NCBI GenBank assembly: GCA_035944115.1
Contig: DASZBJ010000058.1
Location: forward strand, 1-64,000
Reading direction: 5' to 3'
Source: Candidatus Babeliales bacterium
GTDB taxonomy: Bacteria > Babelota > Babeliae > Babelales > Vermiphilaceae
DNA: 64,000 bases
The notes under the pieces were generated by a model. The model searched no databases. It saw nothing but the letters and a program-made list of their open reading frames with translations, and was not told the origin of the DNA. Every line of letters begins with the position of its first letter. The first letter of the stretch is position 1. This document shows, in pieces, positions 35,066-44,242 of the stretch. A program made the translations under genes and the position numbers.

Positions 35066-35373
35066 TCAGATGACCTGAGTAATGCATCTATTTGATTAAT
35101 TTCGGCAGTGATTTCTGGGGTTTCTGATTGGGTTGCGAGCTGACCTCTGCGGTATTGGAGCCATTCACGTTCAAATTTTTTTATTTTTTTATTGAGTTCA
35201 GTAAGTTCTGCATAGTATTTATCGACCAGTTTTTTATCGTTTGTTTCTTGAGCTTTTTTTAAAGAAGTTTCAATTTCACTTTTTACAACTTCCAATGAAG
35301 ATTTGGGTATTTCAAAGCCATGTGTTGTTTGATATATGCATAATGTGCTTATGATGATGTATACATATTTCAT
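35062..35373 (-). CDS. Small secreted coiled-coil protein
   Basis: A 103-residue protein with signal peptide MKYVYIIISTLCIYQTTHG and a mature part that is one long charged helix (VVKSEIETSLKKAQETNDKK, then ELTELNKKIKKFEREWLQYR). AGGAG precedes the ATG. It is the first gene of the operon with the exported HAD protein. It could be a partner of that enzyme, but no family is recognised. The upstream gap (35374-35623) shows no gene. Confidence 0.68.
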   Translation of the reverse strand: MKYVYIIISTLCIYQTTHGFEIPKSSLEVVKSEIETSLKKAQETNDKKLVDKYYAELTELNKKIKKFEREWLQYRRGQLATQSETPEITAEINQIDALLRSSE

Positions 35374-35623
35374 AAAATTCTCCTATTTTTATTTAATTGC
35401 GGTATGAGATGTGAACCTATCAGATTCAATTATGATGCGTCAATTGTTTATAGGATTCTCGATGGCGGAGCTGATGGTGTTACCTGTTCAATGGCTTGTT
35501 GATTGCATGTCCAACAGGCAATGATATGGAAATAAATTTTATATAAGAGTGGAATGATGTAATAAAAAATAAAAAGGTTATACTATGTTTTCACTTTTTA
35601 TTATCTAATTTGAAAGGTTTTTT

Positions 35624-35965
35624 ATGATGCGCAATAAGATTATTGGATTATGTGCAGCTATTTGTATCTCTTCTTTACATGGTATGCAGGAGCAAGATTT
35701 TCAACGCATACAAATTAAGAGAAAGCTATCAGATTGTTCGCTTTTACAGGGTAGGCCTGTACGTTCGGCTGATAGAATTATGCGTCCTGGTGGATTGAGA
35801 TATGTTATCCATTTTGCAGATCAGAGTGTAGCGCATTTCGCTCATATACTGCACAAAGGAGAATATCATTATTATGAACAAAGATTAAACGGTGATAGCG
35901 TTCAACACAGTGGTCCAGATGCGGAGCGCTTATTTAAGCACTATCGTAGCTACATACTAAACTAG
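35624..35965 (+). CDS. Small secreted protein, tandem copy 1 (YVxHF family)
   Basis: A 113-residue protein. The signal peptide MMRNKIIGLCAAICISSLHG is followed by MQEQDFQR. The core has GGLRYVIHFADQSVAHFAHI, a basic-aromatic EYHYYEQRL and PDAERLFKHYRSYIL. It begins behind GAAAGGTTTTTT, a leader shared with the next two genes. The small mature domain (about 90 residues) may be a single beta-rich module. Function is unknown. Confidence 0.72.
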   Translation: MMRNKIIGLCAAICISSLHGMQEQDFQRIQIKRKLSDCSLLQGRPVRSADRIMRPGGLRYVIHFADQSVAHFAHILHKGEYHYYEQRLNGDSVQHSGPDAERLFKHYRSYILN

Positions 35966-36054
35966 GATCGCACCGTAGTGGCTTCTCTCTGAAGAGTAAA
36001 ACCTGTATTGGTAATTAAAAAATACAATAAATGTACGTTATGAAAGGTTTTTAT

Positions 36055-36411
36055 ATGATACACAGTAAGATTATTGCATTATGTGCCGTTGCGTGCATTT
36101 CTTCTTTGGATGCTGCTATGCAGCACCAAGATTTTCGTGCGAGGAGAATTGTGATAGGACAACAACTAATTCCAGAGTTGCAAAGGCCAGTACACTCTAT
36201 TAGAAAAAATCCTATTGCTAATGGTGAGCAGTACGTTTTACTATTTCCCAATAAGAGCATAGGATGGTGCACGTATACGCCAGCGGGGAAATATGTACAA
36301 GATCAATACCATTATGAAGAGCGAAATCTCAATCGTGAAATAGTGCATCAGCATAGTGGCCAACAGGCACAAATATTATTTAAGCACTATCGTCTTTACG
36401 CAGCAAATTAA
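36055..36411 (+). CDS. Small secreted protein, tandem copy 2
   Basis: A 118-residue protein from ATG 36055, eight bases after AAAGG (the frame from 36031 is over-extended). Signal peptide MIHSKIIALCAVACISSLDA, then AMQHQDFRARR. It shares GEQYVLLFPNKSIGWCTYTP, YHYEERNLNRE and QQAQILFKHYRLY with its neighbours. Function is unknown. Confidence 0.72.
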   Translation: MIHSKIIALCAVACISSLDAAMQHQDFRARRIVIGQQLIPELQRPVHSIRKNPIANGEQYVLLFPNKSIGWCTYTPAGKYVQDQYHYEERNLNREIVHQHSGQQAQILFKHYRLYAAN

Positions 36412-36494
36412 CACCGCGTAAAAACGATGCGCGTATTGGCAAAAGTAGAGATAATGAAAATATAAGATGAATATAAGTGCGAAGGGTTTTTTGT

Positions 36495-36845
36495 ATGATG
36501 CGCAGTAAGATTATTGGATTACTTGCCCTTACTAGTGCTGCTTTTTTGCAGGGTATGCAGAGTAGGAGAGTGTCTCTCGAGGATTTGAGACAAGACCAGC
36601 TACGCCTTCGGCTGCAGAGGCCAACACACTTGATTGAAAAAGCTAGTTTTGCCAATCCCAATAGGTTGCAGTATGTTGTCCACTTTTCAAATGGTAGGAC
36701 TGGGTATTGTACCCATACGCCACCAGAAGGGTATGAGTATATTGAGAAACGAAGAGGTGGTGCCATTCATCAATATGATGGCAAAAAGGCGCAAGCTTTG
36801 TTTACCCATTACAGCGGGTTATATAGAGGTGCAGTAGAGGAATAA
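36495..36845 (+). CDS. Small secreted protein, tandem copy 3
   Basis: A 116-residue protein from ATG 36495 with AAGGG upstream. Signal peptide MMRSKIIGLLALTSAAFLQG, then MQSRRVSLEDLRQ. The core LQYVVHFSNGRTGYCTHTPP and KKAQALFTHYSGLY places it in the same family. It closes the triplet, before a two-way terminator. Confidence 0.72.
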   Translation: MMRSKIIGLLALTSAAFLQGMQSRRVSLEDLRQDQLRLRLQRPTHLIEKASFANPNRLQYVVHFSNGRTGYCTHTPPEGYEYIEKRRGGAIHQYDGKKAQALFTHYSGLYRGAVEE

Positions 36846-36851
36846 AAATTT

Positions 36852-36882
36852 AAGTAGGCGCATGTTTATAATGCGCCTACTT
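36852..36882. terminator. Bidirectional terminator
   Basis: A perfect 12-bp stem AAGTAGGCGCAT / ATGCGCCTACTT with a 7-base loop between convergent genes; T-rich on both sides, more so for the minus strand. Confidence 0.8.
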
Positions 36883-36905
36883 GTTTACATACCATTCTAT
36901 GTTTA

Positions 36906-37700
36906 TCAATCTGCAAGTCGAGAAAGTCCATTTTTCTTACTGCGGTTAAAGCAGTAGATAAACAGGATGATTGCGCTGATTGCATACAATACGCTCAGTA
37001 TATATCCGATAATCAGATATGATGTTGGGTCTTGCTGATGCATCACATATCCTCGCATGCCAGAAAAAACATAACTCATTGGTAAAACGGCGCTAATTGT
37101 TTGCGCCCAGTAAGGAAGAATGTCAGTTGGATAAAATACACCGCTGAATGGTGCCAATACCCATCCAACTATAAATCCAAGCTCTATGCCTCGTCTTCCA
37201 ATGCTGATCATAATTTGTAAGCAAGTAAGGCCAACCCAGATGCAGGAAAAAAATAGTGGTGGAAAAAAAATGAGAAATGTGGAAATCATATACCAGATTG
37301 ATATGCCATACGCACCATAGATGATTAGTATGCAGAAAATGGAACTTACAACTGTTCTGATTGTGCTAAATAATATCATACCTATCACCCAGTCACTGGT
37401 AGCAATCGGTAGAGAAAATAGGTTTACTATATTATTTGACGCAAGTTCTTCGTTAAAGGCTCTAATCATGGTGTGCGCCCCTCGGCTTACTACTTGCCAC
37501 AATATAATGGCAAGTAGTGCAGTCACTTGATAGTTGCGTAATTGTTCTGGTTGTGATTGTTGGATCCATGCTCCTAACATTCCCCAAACCAATATATCAA
37601 ATAAGGGCCAAAAGAACCCAACCACGGTAAGATTGAAATCTTGTATGTAGGTACGAAGATGGCGTATTATTACTGCCCAAATTACTGCTGGCGCAAACAT
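36906..37700 (-). CDS. ABC-2 type transporter permease, copy A
   Basis: A 264-residue membrane protein with six hydrophobic segments and the ABC-2 pattern (FNLTVVGFFWPLFDILVWG, GFIVGWVLAPFSGVFYPTDI, LPMSYVFSGMRGYV). It follows copy B by 17 bases, with AAAGGAAC before its ATG. The last 60 or so residues are nearly identical with copy B, the N-terminal two thirds less so. ABC-2 permeases export polysaccharides, lipids or drugs; a heterodimer of A and B with the ATPase at 38509 is likely. Confidence 0.88.
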   Translation of the reverse strand: MFAPAVIWAVIIRHLRTYIQDFNLTVVGFFWPLFDILVWGMLGAWIQQSQPEQLRNYQVTALLAIILWQVVSRGAHTMIRAFNEELASNNIVNLFSLPIATSDWVIGMILFSTIRTVVSSIFCILIIYGAYGISIWYMISTFLIFFPPLFFSCIWVGLTCLQIMISIGRRGIELGFIVGWVLAPFSGVFYPTDILPYWAQTISAVLPMSYVFSGMRGYVMHQQDPTSYLIIGYILSVLYAISAIILFIYCFNRSKKNGLSRLAD

Positions 37701-37717
37701 TATGTTCCTTTGTGGTT

Positions 37718-38512
37718 TTAATCTGCGAGTCGAGAAAGTCCATTTTTCTTACTGCGGTTAAAGCAGTAGATAAACAGGGTGATTGCGCTGATTGCATACA
37801 ATGTGCTGAGTGCATATCCGATAATCAGATATGATGTTGGGTCTTGCTGATGCATCACGTATCCTCGCATGCCAGAAAAAACATAACTCATCGGTAAAAA
37901 GGAGCTAATTGTTTGTGCCCAATGCGGGAGCATATCCAGTGGATAGTATGCACCGCTGAATGGAGCGAGCATCCATCCCACAATGAATCCAAGTTCTATG
38001 CCCCGTTTGCCAAACATGATTGCAATCTGCAAGCAGGTAAAAGCGATCCAGATACCAGAAATAAAGAGTGGTGGTGCAAAAATTAAGAAGGTTGAAATGA
38101 GGTATGTAATCGATACATCATACAAAAGATAGATAAAAAATATGCAAAACATTGAGACTAAGCAGATCATGATTGAGCTAAAGAGCGTTATGCCAATCAT
38201 CCATTCTGTGATTCGTAGTGGCAAAGAAAATAAGTTTACCACGTTGTTTGACCACAGCTCCTCAAGAAATGACATAAACATGATGTTACAGTTTCTACTT
38301 ACCAATTGCCAAAGAAGAATACCAAGCAATGCTGCTGCTTTATAATTATGAAATTGATCAGGTTGAGAGTTTTCAATCCATGTTCCTAAAAAACCCCAGA
38401 TGAGTATATCCAGCATGGGCCAATAAAATCCAGCGAGGGGGAGGTTCCAATCTTGTTTGTATACGCGGGCATACCGTAACACGGTTGCCCAAATCGGTGC
38501 TAATGAAATCAT
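37718..38512 (-). CDS. ABC-2 type transporter permease, copy B
   Basis: A 264-residue permease of the same length and topology as copy A (WNLPLAGFYWPMLDILIWG, GFIVGWMLAPFSGAYYPLDM). Its ATG overlaps the stop of the ATPase gene by four bases (ATGA), so translation is coupled. DNA identity with copy A is very high from about 37718 to 37900, suggesting recent gene conversion. The substrate is unknown. Confidence 0.88.
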   Translation of the reverse strand: MISLAPIWATVLRYARVYKQDWNLPLAGFYWPMLDILIWGFLGTWIENSQPDQFHNYKAAALLGILLWQLVSRNCNIMFMSFLEELWSNNVVNLFSLPLRITEWMIGITLFSSIMICLVSMFCIFFIYLLYDVSITYLISTFLIFAPPLFISGIWIAFTCLQIAIMFGKRGIELGFIVGWMLAPFSGAYYPLDMLPHWAQTISSFLPMSYVFSGMRGYVMHQQDPTSYLIIGYALSTLYAISAITLFIYCFNRSKKNGLSRLAD

Positions 38513-39460
38513 ACGGTTCCTTTTTTAGCAACAGTTAAGAAGTAATCTTCAAGGGTCGGTTTATCAATTGAGATATGTGAATACATGATTTTATGTTCAG
38601 CCAAATGTATTAAAAATTGTGCGATAGCATATTCATCAACTTCAATAGTTAGATGATTGTCTTGAACGGTGTGTGGGCGTTGTGTTTCATGGAGATATGC
38701 AAGAGCGCGGGTTGGATCGCCAGCAATGGTAAGATGTATTTTGACTTGTGATATTGATCGCGCTAAAAAGTTCCGGTGTATCATCTGCTATTATGATTCC
38801 TTTTTTTAACACGATGACACGGTCACACAGTTCGGTGACCTCATTCATGTTGTGTGAGGTGATTAAAATAGAAATATTGCGTTGTGTGCGTTGTGCTAAA
38901 ATAAATTTTCGCACTTCCTGTGCAACGTCCGGATCAAGCGCTGCAGTTGGCTCATCAAGCAGTACAATTTCTGGATCACAAATAAATGCTTTTGCGAGCA
39001 TCACTCGTGTTGCTTGACCAGCCGAAAGCGACCCTGTTTGTTGATTGCGCAGTTCCCAGATTCCAAAAAACTGTAACAGTTTTTCAATCTGTTGTGCGCG
39101 ATGGTGCGTTGGCATGCTGTACATACGACCTATAATATCCAGATTTTCAAGTACCGATAGGCGAGCAGGAAGTTTATCATATCCACTTGCATAACCGATT
39201 TTTTTGAGTGCAGCAATACGATGACGTGCAAAATCCATGTTAAAATACGAAATTGTTCCGCTGCTTGGTGTTAATGTTCCCAATAGCATTTGAATGGTTG
39301 TTGTTTTTCCTGCACCATTGGGTCCAAGAAAGCCCAAGATTTCTCCCTTTTTTAGTTCGAAAGAGATGTCCTGCACGGCGGTGTAACTGTGCGTTGAGGT
39401 GAATGGCCAAAAGCCGGAGGAAAATGTTTTACTGAGATTGTTAACGCGAAGAACTGACAT
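38509..39460 (-). pseudogene. ABC transporter ATP-binding protein, interrupted by a one-base frameshift
   Basis: Frame 1 (39460-38687) carries Walker A GPNGAGKTTT, signature SLSAGQATRVMLAKA, Walker B EIVLLDEPTAALDPD and the H-loop LITSHNMNEV. It then reads TPELFSAIN and drifts to an unrelated end. A second frame (to 38509) continues as LARSISQVKIHLTIAGDPTR and ends LEDYFLTVAKKGTV, the normal C-terminal domain. Removing one base from the run of five T (38769-38765) would give TPELLARSISQVK. So either a real frameshift, a programmed slip or a sequencing error is present. It is the energy subunit of the exporter whose permeases follow. Confidence 0.85.
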
Positions 39461-39525
39461 AGTGTTCCTTTGTAAATGATGTGAGAGATGGTGTTATTGT
39501 GTGTGAACAAAAAACATCCAATATT

Positions 39526-39552
39526 TTTATAAAATATACTGTTGCCTTGCAA
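39526..39552 (-). promoter_or_regulatory. Possible promoter of the ABC exporter operon
   Basis: On the minus strand TTGCAA (39552-39547), a short 15-base spacer and TATAAA (39531-39526) lie about 66 bases before the ATPase ATG. The rest of the 39461-39755 gap is very A/T-rich, has one 16-base palindrome (39664-39679, TGGATATCGATATCCA), and no gene. Confidence 0.35.
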
Positions 39553-39755
39553 AAAGGGCTTATGTAAATGGATTAAAAAAGAAAAAAGCAAAAAAAATTA
39601 TAAAAATTTAATTGCTAATTAAGAGATGGAATAGAAACTTTCATAGTTCACCATTGAACCTTCTGGATATCGATATCCAATTGAGTTTTAAAATAACGAA
39701 TACAGCATAGCACAGGTGGCATGCAAAGCAAGCGTAAAAAATGTAATGAGCGCTC

Positions 39756-41636
39756 TTACATCACCCCGATATCAAAAAGAAATTTCACCCAACCAGAAGG
39801 CTTATCTCCCGGAGGCGCAGATTTTTTAGCTTTATCGCGTATGCAAGTAGCGCTCGGATTTGGGCCAGGACAAAAGTGATTGGTATGAACATCAATCGGG
39901 TTGCGCATTTCTTGCGGTAACGGAATCTCCTCAATGTTGCCAAACCAATCTTTATTAATATATGAAGAGATGCCTCGCGGGCCTAAATTGCCATTCCAAT
40001 CGAGATAGCCAAAATGATCTGGATTATCGTCATGCACTATTGGATTAAATCCAGCGCTGGTACTTCTGACCGTGCGATAAATATTTTTTTCCGTTAATCG
40101 CCACATTTTGCCTTTTTTTGTCACATCATTTGCAAGTCCATAAATGCGGGTGTACACACCTTCTCGTGGGTAGTTTCCATGTCCGCCATATGCACAGAAA
40201 ACAATCGGGTGTCCATCTTCCACCATAAATTCTTTTAACGGATTATTGGTAGAGCCAGGAGCATACAGCCACATTCCTTCTTTTATTCCATGTGCGCCAT
40301 ATTCAATAGCCTCAAGCTTGCCTGTTTTCGCATTTACTTTCATGGTTACATGTTCCAAATCGCCTTCATGAGCATTTTGAAAATCACGGGCATCTCCCTG
40401 GAAAATAGTGCCGAGCGGAACTTTGATATCATATGGCTGGTTGTATCCAAAAAGACAGAGCCATTGAATGTAAAAATAATTGGTATCAATAGATAAGTCT
40501 TGTTTGATTCCATAAAATGTAGTGACATGCATGGGAACGCCGTCTGGATAAAGTGCTGGATTTGAACCATAAAAAATTCTTTTATCATATTTCAGTGGAT
40601 CTCCAGGAGTACCATGCCAGATAAAATATTTTTTTTCAGGATGTGCTTGAGTGAGATCGGACAGTTTGCGAAATGTTACTTTTCCCAGAGGTATCACGAC
40701 TTTGCCCCCTTCGCTCGGGCGCGCGCCTTCTCTGATCATTGTCGTTTCACCAGCAAAAAAATCTGCTGGCGCAATTGGACCAGCTAAATCATCAGGATGC
40801 ACGTAAAAAATAGGGCTATATTTTTTTATGGCATCAAGAATGTTAATTTCTTCATCATACAATGATTGTAGTTCAATGTCTGTTTCAAGTAGATTGTCTT
40901 TCGCTTGTATTAATGCAGCTCGTTCTTGCATTACATTTGGTGGCGTTGGTTGCGCTGATTTACGAACATATTTTGCCGGAGTTTTTAATTGAAACCCGGT
41001 AATGGGTCGGCGCTTGGCTAATGCGTTTATAATTAAAATTCCTTCAGCGCCATATTTTCCAATGTTACTAAAAAACTTTTTAACGGGAGCAAACGCTTTA
41101 ATTAATGGATCAAACACATTTGCGTCAATTCTTGAAATCTCAAAGCTGGGCCACCAATTATTATTATCAGCGGGATTTTTTTTGGGTACCACGGTAAGGC
41201 TAAAATTATTATATACTGCCTGTCCCAGAGGAGCAGAATATACATCTGGTTTTACTCCCCAACATTCTCCTTTACCATTAAGCATCTGCGCAGTAAATAC
41301 AAGCGGTTCGCCTGTTTCAGGATTTGTTCCCCACGCTTGCCCTATTTGTGCACCTTTAGTGTGTACGTCTGAAAAACCGATATGAAGTCGCCAATCATTT
41401 ACTCCTTTTATCCCTGCGACAATCTCTTCTAATGGATTACCATCGGGTCCTACGACGGTTTTTTTAGTTGCTGCTGGTATATCCCGTCTAAAATAATCTC
41501 CCGCAAATTCCCAGCGGGCGTACATAGAAACGAGAATGGTGTTATGAACAACCACGTTGACAGCGTTAATAGGCAATAAGAATGTTATGCTGTATAGAAG
41601 TAAATATAACCTGATTTGCTTTATAACTTTGTTCAT
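39756..41636 (-). CDS. Secreted Vps62-like protein
   Basis: A 626-residue protein from ATG 41636 (AAGG upstream) with signal peptide MNKVIKQIRLYLLLYSITFL and cleavage near INA. The C-terminal half has features of the Vps62/DUF946 family of fungi and plants: YSPIFYVHPDD, EGDLEHVTMKVN, AHGIKEGMW, EDGHPIVFCAYGGHGNYPRE and VHDDNPDHFGYLDWNG. The N-terminal half (GIKGVNDWRLHIGFSDVHT, NNWWPSFEISRID) resembles an accessory beta domain but is not recognised. Vps62 is linked with vacuolar sorting in yeast with no known chemistry. A transfer from a eukaryote or a shared phage/bacterial ancestry are both possible. Confidence 0.7.
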   Translation of the reverse strand: MNKVIKQIRLYLLLYSITFLLPINAVNVVVHNTILVSMYARWEFAGDYFRRDIPAATKKTVVGPDGNPLEEIVAGIKGVNDWRLHIGFSDVHTKGAQIGQAWGTNPETGEPLVFTAQMLNGKGECWGVKPDVYSAPLGQAVYNNFSLTVVPKKNPADNNNWWPSFEISRIDANVFDPLIKAFAPVKKFFSNIGKYGAEGILIINALAKRRPITGFQLKTPAKYVRKSAQPTPPNVMQERAALIQAKDNLLETDIELQSLYDEEINILDAIKKYSPIFYVHPDDLAGPIAPADFFAGETTMIREGARPSEGGKVVIPLGKVTFRKLSDLTQAHPEKKYFIWHGTPGDPLKYDKRIFYGSNPALYPDGVPMHVTTFYGIKQDLSIDTNYFYIQWLCLFGYNQPYDIKVPLGTIFQGDARDFQNAHEGDLEHVTMKVNAKTGKLEAIEYGAHGIKEGMWLYAPGSTNNPLKEFMVEDGHPIVFCAYGGHGNYPREGVYTRIYGLANDVTKKGKMWRLTEKNIYRTVRSTSAGFNPIVHDDNPDHFGYLDWNGNLGPRGISSYINKDWFGNIEEIPLPQEMRNPIDVHTNHFCPGPNPSATCIRDKAKKSAPPGDKPSGWVKFLFDIGVM

Positions 41637-41796
41637 TACTTCGTACCTTTTTATTGTATAACACACACAATTCAATACTATGAACTTAGCTCAATAGATG
41701 TGTACACCACAATGAATTTTTTTAAGTAACCATCTGCAATGTGTAATACATGGTTTTTTCACCGCACAACATACATTAAGCGTGCGCATAGTAAGA

Positions 41797-42077
41797 GCCT
41801 ATCCAGAAACTCTTAGTCGAGAACAATATTGCAATAGATGGGGATTCTAAGATGGGTTGATATTCGATCGTCTTCACGAGCGCATGCGTGGTGATCCAGG
41901 AAATTGTGTGCTCAGCCTGAGCGCGACAAAATAAATCATTTTTTTAATTGAATTCAGTTAAATATCTCCTTTATTGATCTGGATTGCCACGCACGCCAAT
42001 GGCGGCTCGCAACGACGATCGGGGATTTTTTGTTCTTATTATATCTTTTTAAATATGGCGAGTAATTTTCGGATAAG
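41797..42077 (-). mobile_element. MITE-like element, copy 2 (complete, one end degraded)
   Basis: Read on the minus strand, this 281-base element aligns end to end with the copy at 46395-46683. Its left end is CTTATCCGAAAATT (perfect) and its right end AGTTTCTGGATAGGC (degraded relative to AATTTTCGGATAAGC). Both internal palindrome-bearing blocks are present (41868-41905 and 41978-42022). It has no coding capacity and ends 24 bases from the 3' end of the gene at 42102. Confidence 0.8.
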
Positions 42078-42101
42078 ATCTAAAGGTAATTTATTGGGGT
42101 T

Positions 42102-43202
42102 TTATTCTGGATTGGTACCGTTATGTTGCGTGCGAGCTTGGAGAATTTTATTTTTTTGACCTTCGTATTGCTGTAATTGTTTGCGGTGATTACGGAATTT
42201 TTGAATTGTAGTTCCAGCAACATGAGCTGCTGATGCTATCGCTAGCCAATTACCTATTTGTGTTGGCCCCTTTTGTTTTTTATATACTTGTGTTGCGGCA
42301 AAACCAGCAAGGCCAGTCAGAGGGCTACTGACTATATTTTGTGCCAGATCTAAACAATCTTTCCGTGAGGGAACTATTGTTCCTATGAAAGAAGGTGGGG
42401 TAGGTAGTGGCGTTTCAGGAAGTAAGTTTTGTACAAAGTTTTGCATGCTGCCAGTCATGTTCGCGTGCTTTTGGAATACTTTCAAAAGTTCCGTAGTCTT
42501 TACTTCTTGGTCTAAAAGTTTCCATTCATCTGATTGCATGCGCTGTGCTAAGCGAAGTAGCTCAGATTGAGTTGGGGCTATGTGATTGTGATACATGATG
42601 CTTTCAATTGTATGATCTGGAAAATTTGGGGATGCGTTTTGTTCTGATCTTAATTGTATTTGGGCCGATTCTAGTGATGCAATAATAGGAGATAATGCCT
42701 GAGCCGCAGGAGTGTTAAGATCTATTGCGGAAAGAGAATTAGATTGTCCTGAATTTTTCACTTTTGGTAACTGTGTTTGTGCTACTGTAACAGTGCGTGC
42801 TAATAAATCGGCTAGACTTTCATCTTTTGCGAGTAGCACGGAGAGGATGAGTGCTGGGGCGGTGTTATGATGTATTGCACGTTGTATTTCAGTGGCAGTT
42901 TGTGCCTGAGGTGTTGACGCCTCGAGAAGGACGTGCAGCTGTGCGTTGGCTTGCTGGATATTTTCTTTTGTATAGGTAGAAGGGGAGACCTTCATGGACT
43001 GCATGAGTTTTTTGCAGTTGGTTAGTAGCTTTTGTAGTATATTAAAGTTTCCTTGTTGTTGCGCTGTATGACAAATGTAGTTAAGTGCATTTTGTTCTTC
43101 GTCAGACACAGCACTTTTTTCAGTTTCGGCGGCACCGTATATATTCGTATTACCTGTTCCTAATAAGATGATTGCTAGTGCAGTGGTTACTAGTAGCTTC
43201 AT
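42102..43202 (-). CDS. Secreted helical protein of unknown function
   Basis: A 366-residue protein with signal peptide MKLLVTTALAIILLGTGNTN and cleavage near YGAAE. It is predominantly alpha-helical with Gln/Ala-rich repeats (CHTAQQQGNFNILQKLLTNC, EIQRAIHHNTAPALILSVLL) and a hydrophobic segment around 295-335 (LTGLAGFAATQVYKK, GNWLAIASAAHVAGTTIQKF) before a basic tail. That segment could associate with a membrane. It lies 25 bases after the DUF2608 gene, so they are cotranscribed. No known domain is recognised. Confidence 0.7.
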   Translation of the reverse strand: MKLLVTTALAIILLGTGNTNIYGAAETEKSAVSDEEQNALNYICHTAQQQGNFNILQKLLTNCKKLMQSMKVSPSTYTKENIQQANAQLHVLLEASTPQAQTATEIQRAIHHNTAPALILSVLLAKDESLADLLARTVTVAQTQLPKVKNSGQSNSLSAIDLNTPAAQALSPIIASLESAQIQLRSEQNASPNFPDHTIESIMYHNHIAPTQSELLRLAQRMQSDEWKLLDQEVKTTELLKVFQKHANMTGSMQNFVQNLLPETPLPTPPSFIGTIVPSRKDCLDLAQNIVSSPLTGLAGFAATQVYKKQKGPTQIGNWLAIASAAHVAGTTIQKFRNHRKQLQQYEGQKNKILQARTQHNGTNPE

Positions 43203-43227
43203 TGTATGTCTCTTTTTTTATGAAATT

Positions 43228-44067
43228 TTAATACGCAATTTCTGGTTGTTGTTGCATCAATACACGTGCATCCGCATCGGGTAACCACTGTTTATTTTTA
43301 AGGAGGTATTCTGCCTGGAACTGAATGAGTTCATCATCCCATGGTTTTTCTATTGCACCTTCATAATGGTATCCTTGAAATGAAATATTATTTTCTTTGC
43401 ATGCTTGCTCTATTGATTTTAGTTGTGGCATATAGTCATCGAACAGAATGATTTTTTTTGGCGTGCGGTGAATATAGTCTAAAAATGAGAATACGATAGG
43501 ACCTTTAAGTTCGGAATCAGTTACTAAGACCCCCTTGTAAAATACTGGGTTACGTGCTTTGGTTGGCAGATTGACCATTATATTGGCAAACGATCCATGA
43601 AATCCTAGGGATGCTAAATGGTTGTAGCGCCAGGCTTCTAGTTTTTCTATTGTTGCATATTTTCCCGTTTCCATAGCGGTGCAGGCGATAACAGCAACTC
43701 CTCTATTTTGTAGTTTTGCTATTGTGTCGATAATCATCGGCTCTAGTAATGGGCGTGGTATATCGGTCACAGCAATGCTCATATAAATATCCCAGTTTTT
43801 AATTTCTGGATGTTCTGCGATGAGTTTTTTTTGAAAATTGTCCCGTTTTGCCCAATTCTTAGTAAAAGCGGTATCAATCGGTTGTACAAGCGTTTCATCA
43901 ACATCAAAGAGTACAAGCGTATCTGTATCTATTGCATCGAAATCAACTTCATTAAAAGAGTGAATTGTTTGGATAGGGCTATTGGCGGTTGTATAAAACC
44001 AACTGCCAAAGCTAGTGCAAGCAAGGATTATCAGGAAAGGAACTAATCTATTTTTTTGACACTTCAT
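43228..44067 (-). CDS. Exported DUF2608 (HAD-superfamily) protein
   Basis: A 279-residue protein with signal peptide MKCQKNRLVPFLIILACTSF. The mature protein has HAD motif I LVLFDVDETLVQP, an IACTAMETGKY motif II region, and IILFDDYMPQLKSIEQAC as motif IV, matching the DUF2608 proteins known from Chlamydiae and Legionella. These are likely phosphatases that act outside the cytoplasm; the substrate is unknown. Together with the protein at 34211 it makes two exported HAD enzymes in this window. Confidence 0.8.
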   Translation of the reverse strand: MKCQKNRLVPFLIILACTSFGSWFYTTANSPIQTIHSFNEVDFDAIDTDTLVLFDVDETLVQPIDTAFTKNWAKRDNFQKKLIAEHPEIKNWDIYMSIAVTDIPRPLLEPMIIDTIAKLQNRGVAVIACTAMETGKYATIEKLEAWRYNHLASLGFHGSFANIMVNLPTKARNPVFYKGVLVTDSELKGPIVFSFLDYIHRTPKKIILFDDYMPQLKSIEQACKENNISFQGYHYEGAIEKPWDDELIQFQAEYLLKNKQWLPDADARVLMQQQPEIAY

Positions 44068-44242
44068 CAGGTCACTCCTATGGTTAGAGACAGTTTATAG
44101 TCATTGATCATACTACAATTGGGCATAGTTCTTTATAATGCAAAGATATCTTTTTGAGAGACGATTATAGTATAGTCATTTTTTGGAAGCACTTATATAG
44201 GGTTTAGAAAAAAATAAAGTTAGGGCATAGAAGGGGATACTA

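Noticed and set aside
36852-36882. Hairpin considered as a small RNA
   Set aside because: Position between convergent gene ends and symmetric T-rich flanks fit a shared terminator better.
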